This document shows, piece after piece, positions 23,579-29,816 of a stretch of DNA of 29,816 bases; the first letter of the stretch is position 1, and every line of letters begins with the position of its first letter. The DNA lies in contig CAJKKQ010000027.1 of the NCBI GenBank assembly GCA_905200545.1, positions 1 to 29,816 on the forward strand, in the 5' to 3' direction. The notes under the pieces are model-generated. The model made no database searches, was not told where the DNA came from, and was given only the letters and a program-made list of their open reading frames with translations. This DNA is from an uncultured Oscillibacter sp. GTDB taxonomy: Bacteria > Bacillota > Clostridia > Oscillospirales > Oscillospiraceae. Made by a program: the position numbers and the translations under genes.

Positions 23579-24790
23579 TCAGGCTTTGCTGTAAGCTGAC
23601 AGGATCACAGACGGCAGATGCTCCCGGATAAAGCCACTGGCAGCGGCAGCTTCCCGGGCCTCATCCAAAGAGATAGGCAGGCGGCGGAAGGTCGCCAACA
23701 GCTCTGGCGATGCCTCGTACAGATTAAAGTCCGCACTGGGGGGAAGCAGCCGGTTCCGGCGGATGCCGTCCAGTCCGGCGTAGATCAGCAGGGCAAAGGC
23801 AATATAGGGATTGGCGGTGGGGTCTGGGGAGCGCAGCTCCACCCGGCGATACTCCCCCTCGGCAGCGGGGACGCGGATCAGCTGGGAACGGTTCTGAGAC
23901 GACCAGGTGATATAGCCGGGGGCCTTGCTGCTGCCAAGGCGAAGGTAGGATTCCGGGCAGGGATTGAGAAACGCAGTCATGTCATAGGCGTGTTCCAACA
24001 GCCCCGCGATGACGGCGGACATGGGCTCAGCGCCGGTGCCGCTGTGGACGGACAGATTGATGTGCAGTCCGCTCCCCGGAGCGCCGGTGAGGGGCTTGGG
24101 AGAGAAGTCCGCCCAGAGGCCGCTGCGGGCGGCAATGGTCTGTACCACAGAGCGGAAGGTGACCGCATTGTCAGCCGCAGTCAGGGGATCAGAGTAGCGG
24201 AAATCAATCTCGTTTTGACCGGGTCCCTCCTCATGGTGGGAGCTCTCCGGGCGGATTCCCATCTGCTCCAGCGTGAGGCAGACCTCCCGGCGTACGTTCT
24301 CCCCTCTGTCAGCAGGAGCGATGTCCATATAACCCGCGTGATCGTAGGGTTCACTGGTGGGTTCGCCGTTTTCGTCTGTTTTGAAAAGGTAGAATTCCAT
24401 TTCCGCACCAAAAGAAAATGCATACCCCGCCGCCCGGGCATCCGCCACAGCGGTCTTGAGGACATGGCGGGTGTCGGCTTCAAACACAGAGCCGTCCGGC
24501 CGGGTGATGTCGCAGAACATGCGCACCACCTTGCCGTTTTCCGGCCGCCAGGGCAGCTCTGAGAGCGTGGAGGGATCCGGTCTTAGGAATAGATCCGAGC
24601 GCACTTCGCCGCCAAAGCCGGCGATGGCCGAGGCGTCAAAGGCCATGCCGCTGGTGAAAGCCCGCCGGAGTTCCCCAGGCATGATGGAGATATTCTTCTG
24701 CCGTCCGTAGACGTCGCAGAACGCCAGGCGGATGAACTTCACGTTCTCCTCCTCCACGTACTGTATGACCTCTTGGGCTGTGTACTTCAT
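23579..24790 (-). CDS. glnA: Short type I glutamine synthetase-like enzyme with altered flap
   Basis: 403-residue GSI-family protein (ATP-dependent condensation of glutamate with ammonia). Conserved parts: beta-grasp N-domain with FDASAIAGF, GAEMEFYLFK, HHEEGPGQNEIDF, GSGLHINLSV, NRSQLIRVPA and RRVELRSPDP. Two departures are visible. In the flap loop, where standard GSI reads GYEAP, this protein reads SSKAP, so the flap glutamate (Glu304 in B. subtilis) is Lys289. It also lacks about 20 C-terminal residues, the part B. subtilis GlnA uses to contact GlnR/TnrA. ATG 24790 has only a weak upstream AGGT; ATG 24826 overlaps the previous gene and has none. It could be a working glutamine synthetase, another gamma-glutamyl ligase, or regulatory. 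Confidence 0.82.
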   Translation of the reverse strand: MKYTAQEVIQYVEEENVKFIRLAFCDVYGRQKNISIMPGELRRAFTSGMAFDASAIAGFGGEVRSDLFLRPDPSTLSELPWRPENGKVVRMFCDITRPDGSVFEADTRHVLKTAVADARAAGYAFSFGAEMEFYLFKTDENGEPTSEPYDHAGYMDIAPADRGENVRREVCLTLEQMGIRPESSHHEEGPGQNEIDFRYSDPLTAADNAVTFRSVVQTIAARSGLWADFSPKPLTGAPGSGLHINLSVHSGTGAEPMSAVIAGLLEHAYDMTAFLNPCPESYLRLGSSKAPGYITWSSQNRSQLIRVPAAEGEYRRVELRSPDPTANPYIAFALLIYAGLDGIRRNRLLPPSADFNLYEASPELLATFRRLPISLDEAREAAAASGFIREHLPSVILSAYSKA

Positions 24791-24812
24791 GGCGCTACCT
24801 GCTTTCTGTTTA

Positions 24813-25532
24813 TCAATTTGCAACATACATCTGCCGGTAAGGGGTGCTGGAATCCGGTGTGACCACCGTAAACGGAGCGTCCAGAAGCTCCTCTGGATTT
24901 TCCCCGAAGAGGCGTCCGAACTCCTCCAGTTCCGGCCGGATCTCTTCCAGGTCTTCCGGTGTGGCTGGGCGGGCGGTCACCTGGCTGGGGAAGATCACAT
25001 CCTCACAGGCGGAGCGGAGGAAAACTTTCCCGCCGTGCATCCCGGTGCAGGGGAAATTTCCCACAATGGGGCGCCGGCTGGTGTGAAGCCCCAGCACCAC
25101 GATGATGCCGCCGGCCTGATACTCACCCAGAAAGCTTCCGGTGCGTCCGCCGATAACCATCACCGGCAGTTTGTCTCCGTAGGCCTTCATGTGGACACCG
25201 GCCCGGTATCCGGCATCACCCCGGACATAGATGGCGCCGCCCCGCATGGCATAGCCCGCTGCGTCTCCTACGTTGCCGTGAACCACGATGGTTCCGGCGT
25301 TCATGGTGTCGCCCACAGCGTCCTGGGCGTTGCCATCCACCCGGATGGAGGCACCGTTGAGATAGGCTCCCAGGGCGTTGCCGGGGATGCCGTCAATGGA
25401 GATGCGGCAGTTTGACAGGCCCGCGCCGATGAAGCGCTGGCCCAGGCAGCCCTCGATCCGGCATTCGCCGCCGGCACTGCGCACGGTTTCGTTGAGTGTC
25501 TGATAGGAAAGAGAGGATGCATCGATTAACAT
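24813..25532 (-). CDS. Glutamate synthase GXGXG (alpha-subunit C-terminal) domain protein
   Basis: 239-residue protein corresponding to the C-terminal domain of GltB, a right-handed beta-helix with repeated G-x-x-G-x-x-x-G turns (DGIPGNALGAYLNGA, GNAQDAVGDTMNAGT, GNVGDAAGYAMRGG, GDAGYRAGVHM). In full-length GltB this domain is a structural spacer beside the ammonia channel. The same fold occurs in FwdC and GlxC. ATG 25532 is preceded by GGAGGT. It lies 48 nt after the FMN-domain gene and 22 nt before the glutamine synthetase-like start. One third of a split, archaeal-type glutamate synthase. Confidence 0.88.
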   Translation of the reverse strand: MLIDASSLSYQTLNETVRSAGGECRIEGCLGQRFIGAGLSNCRISIDGIPGNALGAYLNGASIRVDGNAQDAVGDTMNAGTIVVHGNVGDAAGYAMRGGAIYVRGDAGYRAGVHMKAYGDKLPVMVIGGRTGSFLGEYQAGGIIVVLGLHTSRRPIVGNFPCTGMHGGKVFLRSACEDVIFPSQVTARPATPEDLEEIRPELEEFGRLFGENPEELLDAPFTVVTPDSSTPYRQMYVAN

Positions 25533-25580
25533 AGTACCATACCTCCGCGTATTTTCAATGGGGAAATCAACTGCCGCAGC

Positions 25581-27086
25581 TTATTCTCCGGCGTGGGCCA
25601 CGCCCAGCACCCGCAGCTCCCGGTCTGTGAGGCCAATGCCACGGAGCATCAGACGGTTGCCCCGCAGAGCCTCGATGGAGTTGATGCCCATGCCGCCCAT
25701 GAACTCCTTGATCTCATGTTTCCAGGCGGTCATCAGGTTGATGAGCCTCTGGCTGCCCTCATCCGGATCCAGCCGGGCCACCAGTTCCGGACGCTGGGTG
25801 GCAATGCCCCAGTTGCACTTGCCGCTCTGGCAGGTGCGGCACAGGTGGCAGCCCAGTGCCAGCAGGGCGGCGGTGGCCACATAGCAGGCGTCGGCTCCCA
25901 GAGCCACTGCCTTGATGACGTCGGCGGAGGAGCGGATGCTGCCTCCGGCGATGATGGAGACCTGGTTGCGGATCCCCTCATCACGCAGCCGCTGATCCAC
26001 GGCGGCCAGAGCCAGTTCGATGGGGATGCCCACGTTGTCCCGGATGCGGGTGGGCGCCGCGCCGGTACCGCCCCGGAAGCCGTCGATGGCAATGATATCG
26101 GCACCGCTGCGGGCAATGCCGCTGGCGATAGCGGCGATGTTGTGGACGGCGGCTACCTTGACGATGATGGGCTTCTTATATTCTGTAGTCTCTTTCAGGG
26201 AGCACACCAGCTGGCGCAGATCCTCAATGGAGTAGATGTCATGGTGAGGAGCCGGGGAGATGGCGTCGGAACCCTCCGGCACCATACGGGTGCGGGACAC
26301 GTCTCCCACGATCTTGGCGCCGGGCAGGTGCCCGCCGATGCCGGGCTTGGCGCCCTGGCCCATTTTGATCTCGATGGCGGCGCCGGCTTCCAGATAGTCC
26401 TTGTGAACGCCGAAGCGGCCGGAGGCCACCTGTACCACCGTGTTGGCACCATAGCGGTAGAAGTCCTCGTGAAGGCCGCCCTCTCCGGAGTTATAGCAGA
26501 TGCCAAGAGCCTCTGCTGCCCGGGCCAGGCACGCATGGGCGTTGTAGCTGATGGAACCGTAGCTCATGGCGGAGAACATCACCGGCATGCTCAGTTCCAG
26601 CTGGGGAGGCAGGGTGCAGTCCAGACGTCCCCAGACATCCCGGGTTACATCCGTAGGCTTTTTTCCCAGGAAAACCCGGGTTTCCATGGGCTCCCGCAAG
26701 GGGTCGATGGAGGGATTGGTAACCTGGGAGGCATTGATCAGGAGTTTGTCCCAGTAGATGGGCAGGGGCTTGGGGTTTCCCATGGAGGAGAGCAGTACGC
26801 CGCCGGAGCCGGCTTGTTTGTAGACCTCACGGACAGTATCAGCGTCCCAGTTGGCATTTTCCCGCAGCTGGCAGTCGCTTTTGACGATCTTCAGCGCCCG
26901 GGTGGGGCAGACGGAGACACAGCGCTGGCAGTTGACGCACTTGCTCTCGTCGGCCAGCATCACATGGTGGGCCTCATCGTAGCGGTGTACCTCGTTGGCG
27001 CACTGCTGCTCACAGATGCGGCACCGGGTACAGCGGCTGTCGTTTCGGACTACCTCGTACTCCGGGTAGAAATCATTGATTTTCAT
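25581..27086 (-). CDS. Glutamate synthase FMN-binding subunit with N-terminal ferredoxin domain
   Basis: 501 residues. Residues 19-60 hold two CxxCxxCxxxC sets (Cys19, 22, 25, 29 and Cys50, 53, 56, 60) for two [4Fe-4S] clusters. A glutamate synthase TIM barrel follows, with SAMSYGSISYNAH, GEGGLHED, KMGQGAKPGIGGHLPG and IDGFRGGTGAAPT, and CHLCRTCQSGKC for the GOGAT Fe-S cluster. It binds FMN and reduces 2-iminoglutarate, formed from 2-oxoglutarate and ammonia, to glutamate. The built-in ferredoxin suggests electrons come from ferredoxin or a partner other than a classical GltD, which is absent here. ATG 27086 overlaps the amidotransferase stop (TGATG). Confidence 0.92.
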   Translation of the reverse strand: MKINDFYPEYEVVRNDSRCTRCRICEQQCANEVHRYDEAHHVMLADESKCVNCQRCVSVCPTRALKIVKSDCQLRENANWDADTVREVYKQAGSGGVLLSSMGNPKPLPIYWDKLLINASQVTNPSIDPLREPMETRVFLGKKPTDVTRDVWGRLDCTLPPQLELSMPVMFSAMSYGSISYNAHACLARAAEALGICYNSGEGGLHEDFYRYGANTVVQVASGRFGVHKDYLEAGAAIEIKMGQGAKPGIGGHLPGAKIVGDVSRTRMVPEGSDAISPAPHHDIYSIEDLRQLVCSLKETTEYKKPIIVKVAAVHNIAAIASGIARSGADIIAIDGFRGGTGAAPTRIRDNVGIPIELALAAVDQRLRDEGIRNQVSIIAGGSIRSSADVIKAVALGADACYVATAALLALGCHLCRTCQSGKCNWGIATQRPELVARLDPDEGSQRLINLMTAWKHEIKEFMGGMGINSIEALRGNRLMLRGIGLTDRELRVLGVAHAGE

Positions 27087-28180
27087 CAGTATGCGCCCTC
27101 CTTTACCCGGACGATCACGGGTTCGCCTCCCATGGGGGAGTAGAGATTTTCAGCGTCCGGCGCAATGGCCCGGATGGCCGCCTCTTCGCTGGCGATGTAC
27201 ACCAGGTCTTCCTTTTCACCTACCACCATGCTGCGCAGCTTCAGCCGGTCGTTGAGGGCCATGAGCCCGCCGTTGAAGCCCAGGATGATGGAGAAAGGCC
27301 CTGTTACCAGCAGACTGGGGAACATGGTGCGAAGATACGTCAAGACCTCCCGCTCCTCCGACGGGCGGCGGGCAATGGTGCTCCAGAAGGGAGCGGCCAT
27401 GACCGCAGCCGCCTCGGAAAGGCTCAGCTTCTGGCGGCGAAGCAGATAATCCAGCACGTAAGTGAGGACTTCGGTGTCCGTCTGGAGGGTGCACTGATAA
27501 CCGAACATCTCGATGAAGCGGCGGTTGGCGTCATAGGAGGAGATCTCACCGTTATGGACTACGGAATAGTCCAGCAGGGCGAAGGGATGGGCGCCGCCCC
27601 ACCAGCCCGGGGTGTTGGTGGGATAGCGGCCGTGGGCAGTCCAGCAGTAGCCCCGGTACTCGCCCAGACGGTAGAACTTGCCGATGTCTTCGGGGTAGCC
27701 CACGCCCTTGAAAACGCCCATGTTTTTGCCACAGGAGAACACATACGCCCCGGGGATCTCCGTATTGAGGCGCATAACGGTGCGCACCACGAACTCCTTT
27801 TCATCCACCTGCATGGCCCGCAGGGCGGAGCGCAGGGGGGAGGCGAAGTACCGCCAGATCAACGGCTCATCGGTGATCTGAGGCATTTTTTCCACGGGGA
27901 TCTCCTCCGCCAGGACGATGTCGAAGCGCTCTTTCAAAAACGCCTCACAGGCCCGGCGGGTACTGTGATCCTGGAAAAAGAGATGAAAGGCGAAATAGTC
28001 CCGGTATTCCGGGTAGATGCCATAGCCGGCAAAGCCGCCGCCCAGACCGTTGGAGCGGTCGTGCATGGGCTTCATACTGTCAACGACGGCCTGGCCGCTC
28101 ATGCGCCGGCCCTCCCGGGAGATGACGGCGGAGACGGCGCAGCCGGAGGGGATACGCACTTGTCCTTCCAGTAGTTTCAT
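27086..28180 (-). CDS. Glutamate synthase class II glutamine amidotransferase subunit
   Basis: 364-residue Ntn-type glutaminase domain of a split glutamate synthase, releasing ammonia from glutamine. Cys14 in PSGCAVSAVIS is the expected nucleophile, which needs removal of a short N-terminal peptide to become the first residue; this matches GltB maturation. Further hallmarks: GRYPTNTPGWWGGAHPFALL, VVHNGEISSY and LQTDTEVLTYVLDYLL. The start is put at ATG 28180 because AAAGG lies 9 nt upstream. ATG 28189 directly abuts that site. First gene of the minus-strand nitrogen operon, preceded by a promoter and terminator-like leader. Confidence 0.9.
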   Translation of the reverse strand: MKLLEGQVRIPSGCAVSAVISREGRRMSGQAVVDSMKPMHDRSNGLGGGFAGYGIYPEYRDYFAFHLFFQDHSTRRACEAFLKERFDIVLAEEIPVEKMPQITDEPLIWRYFASPLRSALRAMQVDEKEFVVRTVMRLNTEIPGAYVFSCGKNMGVFKGVGYPEDIGKFYRLGEYRGYCWTAHGRYPTNTPGWWGGAHPFALLDYSVVHNGEISSYDANRRFIEMFGYQCTLQTDTEVLTYVLDYLLRRQKLSLSEAAAVMAAPFWSTIARRPSEEREVLTYLRTMFPSLLVTGPFSIILGFNGGLMALNDRLKLRSMVVGEKEDLVYIASEEAAIRAIAPDAENLYSPMGGEPVIVRVKEGAY

Positions 28181-28204
28181 GTATCTCATCCTTTCGGAGG
28201 AATG

Positions 28205-28264
28205 AAAAAAGGATGTCCAGCCAGAGAAAGGCAGACTCCTCCCTCTGAGTGAACATCCTTGTTC
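28205..28264 (-). promoter_or_regulatory. Attenuator with hexaloop hairpin in the glutamate synthase operon leader
   Basis: Minus strand. The terminator has outer stem AAGGATGT (28260-28253) / ACATCCTT (28216-28209) and inner stem CAGAGGGAGG (28247-28238) / CCTTTCTCTG (28231-28222), hexaloop AGTCTG, then TTTTTT. Just upstream GAAC (28264-28261) and GTTC (28254-28251) close a hexaloop AAGGAT with A at position 1 and G at position 4, the bases conserved in ANTAR-bound loops. This small hairpin consumes the 5' arm of the terminator, so the two folds exclude each other. The second hexaloop has the A but C at position 4. The layout fits antitermination by the operon's ANTAR protein; binding is inferred. 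Confidence 0.65.
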
Positions 28265-28273
28265 TTATATAAA

Positions 28274-28303
28274 AAAATACAGCCAAACAGGACGATTTGT
28301 CAA
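28274..28303 (-). promoter_or_regulatory. Promoter of the glutamate synthase operon
   Basis: On the minus strand a consensus TTGACA (28303-28298) with TATTTT (28279-28274) 18 bp downstream. A dyad TTTGTC-N13-GACAAA (28296-28320) covers the -35 and could be an operator. Transcription start about 28267, immediately before the attenuator. Confidence 0.65.
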
Positions 28304-28360
28304 CAAAACGGGCTGACAAAAAAATCCTTTTCTCTGCTTTTGTTTTTGGAAAATCTGCCA

Positions 28361-28390
28361 TTGACGGGCAGGATGTCTTGGGCGTATAGT
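28361..28390 (+). promoter_or_regulatory. Promoter of the type III glutamine synthetase gene
   Basis: TTGACG (28361-28366), 18-bp spacer, TATAGT (28385-28390). Predicted start about 28396, giving a leader of about 82 nt with three hairpins. Confidence 0.7.
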
Positions 28391-28402
28391 AAGCGCATCA
28401 AA

Positions 28403-28459
28403 CGACGATGACGTCGCGGAAGGGAACTTCTGCCGGCGCATCGCCGTTTTTTTATTTTT
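28403..28459 (+). promoter_or_regulatory. Attenuator-like leader of the type III glutamine synthetase gene
   Basis: Three hairpins in series: CGACG/CGTCG (28403-28407/28412-28416); GCGGAAG/CTTCTGC closed by a GNRA-type GGAA loop; and a terminator CGGCG (28434-28438) / CGCCG (28442-28446) followed by seven T, A and more T. CGATG (28406-28410) can instead pair with CATCG (28439-28443), which would break both the first hairpin and the terminator. No loop shows the A1/G4 hexaloop pattern of known ANTAR targets, so the sensing factor is unknown. Confidence 0.6.
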
Positions 28460-28477
28460 TTCGTGAGGTGAATCGTT

Positions 28478-29816
28478 ATGATGATACCGGAATATTTTGG
28501 CAGCATGGTATTTGATGACCGCGTGATGAAGGCACGCCTGTCCGCCGATGTCTACCGCTCTTTGAGAAAGACCATCGATGAGGGAACAAAGCTGGATTTG
28601 TCCGTGGCAAATGCTGTGGCTGCCGCCATGAAGGACTGGGCGGTGGAGAAGGGTGCCACCCACTTTACCCACTGGTTCCAGCCCATGACCGGCATCACGG
28701 CAGAAAAGCACGACAGCTTCATTTCTCCCGCCCCTGACGGCCGGGTGATCCTGGAGTTCTCCGGCAAGGAGCTCATCAAGGGCGAGCCCGATGCCTCCTC
28801 CTTCCCCTCCGGCGGCCTGCGGGCCACCTTTGAGGCCCGGGGCTATACCGCCTGGGATCCCACGTCCTATGCCTTTGTAAAAGGAAAGACCCTCTACATT
28901 CCCACGGCATTCTGCTCTTACGGCGGTGAGGCTTTGGACAAGAAAACGCCTCTGCTGCGCTCCATGGAGGCGCTGAACCGTCAGGCTATGCGGATCCTGC
29001 ACCTGTTCGGCAATGAGGACGTCAAGTGCGTGCGCACCTCCGTTGGTCCCGAGCAGGAGTATTTCCTGGTGGATGCCGAGTTGTACAAGCGCCGCCCCGA
29101 CCTGATTTTCACCGGCCGCACCCTCTTCGGTGCCCGTCCCCCCAAGGGACAGGAGTTGGACGATCATTACTTCGGTACCATCAAGCCCCGGGTAGCGGCT
29201 TATATGGAGGAGCTCAATCAGGAACTGTGGAAGCTGGGCATCCTGGCCAAGACCGAGCACAACGAGGTGGCCCCCGCCCAGCACGAGCTGGCTCCTATTT
29301 ATACCACCACCAACCTGGCCACCGATCACAACCAGCTGACCATGGAGATCATGCAGACGGTGGCTGCCCGCCACGGGATGGTGTGCCTGCTGCATGAAAA
29401 GCCCTTCGCCGGCGTCAACGGTTCCGGCAAGCACAACAACTGGTCCATGTCCACCGACACCGGTGTCAATCTCCTCTCTCCCGGTGAGACGCCCCACGAA
29501 AACGCACAGTTCCTGCTGTTTTTGTGCGCGGTGATCCAGGCGGTGGACGACTATCAGGATCTGCTGCGTACGGCAGTGGCCACCGCCGGCAACGATCACC
29601 GGCTGGGTGCCAACGAGGCACCTCCCGCGGTGGTGTCCATCTTCCTGGGCGACGAGCTTACCGCGGTGCTCAAATCCATTGAGGCGGATGCCCCCTATCA
29701 GGGCACGGAGCGCACCCGCATGAAGCTGGGAGTTCCCGTACTGCCCCGGTTCCTCCGGGATACCACCGACCGCAACCGGACCTCTCCCTTCGCCTTCACG
29801 GGCAACAAGTTCGAGT
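28478..29816 (+). CDS. glnN: Glutamine synthetase type III (GlnN), 3' end beyond window
   Basis: First 446 codons of a GSIII enzyme (family length about 700), which makes glutamine from glutamate and ammonia as a large homo-dodecamer and is common in Bacteroidetes and gut Clostridia. GSIII-specific N-terminus: [16 protein letters not shown] and [21 protein letters not shown]. Active-site motifs: [41 protein letters not shown], and [15 protein letters not shown] with the GSIII flap region. ATG 28478 has GAGGTGA 7 nt upstream. Its own promoter and terminator-containing leader precede it, divergent from the glutamate synthase operon. The frame is open to the window edge, so the gene is incomplete here but shows no damage. 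Confidence 0.95.
   Translation, partial: MMIPEYFGSMVFDDRVMKARLSADVYRSLRKTIDEGTKLDLSVANAVAAAMKDWAVEKGATHFTHWFQPMTGITAEKHDSFISPAPDGRVILEFSGKELIKGEPDASSFPSGGLRATFEARGYTAWDPTSYAFVKGKTLYIPTAFCSYGGEALDKKTPLLRSMEALNRQAMRILHLFGNEDVKCVRTSVGPEQEYFLVDAELYKRRPDLIFTGRTLFGARPPKGQELDDHYFGTIKPRVAAYMEELNQELWKLGILAKTEHNEVAPAQHELAPIYTTTNLATDHNQLTMEIMQTVAARHGMVCLLHEKPFAGVNGSGKHNNWSMSTDTGVNLLSPGETPHENAQFLLFLCAVIQAVDDYQDLLRTAVATAGNDHRLGANEAPPAVVSIFLGDELTAVLKSIEADAPYQGTERTRMKLGVPVLPRFLRDTTDRNRTSPFAFTGNKFE

Noticed and set aside
28403..28453. ANTAR hexaloop motif in the type III glutamine synthetase leader
   Set aside because: The loops are ATGA, GGAA and CAT; no 6-nt loop with A at 1 and G at 4 is closed by a stem.

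Overview
The window is chromosomal DNA from a high-GC member of the Clostridia, most likely an Oscillospiraceae-type gut anaerobe (Flavonifractor/Lawsonibacter/Oscillibacter-like). This is inferred from strong AGGAGG-type ribosome binding sites, frequent TTG/GTG starts, an oxygen-sensitive acyl-CoA dehydratase activase, ferredoxin-domain glutamate synthase and type III glutamine synthetase. No species can be named from the sequence alone. No tRNA, rRNA, CRISPR array, IS element or phage gene was seen. The first ~1.9 kb (MATE efflux gene and flanks) looks more AT-rich than the rest.

Layout. 1-300: two terminators from an upstream transcript, then a promoter and attenuator-like leader for a MATE efflux pump (305-1633). 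2014-7074: a giant 2-hydroxyacyl-CoA dehydratase activase fusion followed by a sugar O-acetyltransferase. 7132-9063 (minus): FUSC-type membrane protein, divergent from a plus-strand operon at 9307-12384 (DUF308 membrane protein, SpoU RNA methyltransferase, three poorly characterised proteins). 12527-13813 (minus): methionine gamma-lyase-like PLP enzyme. 13982-15873 (minus): tightly packed operon of alkyladenine DNA glycosylase, HAD hydrolase and pentapeptide-repeat protein. It shares an overlapping face-to-face promoter region with the plus-strand EamA transporter at 15986. 16998-18379: TagA-type glycosyltransferase overlapping thymidylate kinase. 18437-18604 (minus): a 55-residue membrane peptide with 15 cysteines. 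18761-22544: MltG, U32/TrhP-type tRNA-modification protein, FAD dehydrogenase. 22593-22890: a gene-free stretch ending in a strong bidirectional terminator, a candidate structured RNA.

22942-29816 is a nitrogen-assimilation island. A minus-strand operon encodes a glutamate synthase split into three polypeptides (amidotransferase, FMN/ferredoxin, GXGXG), a short type I glutamine synthetase-like protein and an ANTAR RNA-binding regulator. Divergent from it is a type III glutamine synthetase cut by the window edge. Both transcripts carry intrinsic-terminator hairpins between promoter and first gene. This suggests control by transcription antitermination, with the operon's own ANTAR protein the obvious candidate, as in the clostridial NitR systems. 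The best leads are this double-attenuator arrangement, the altered glutamine synthetase-like protein, the unassigned RNA region, the Cys-rich peptide and the MATE leader.
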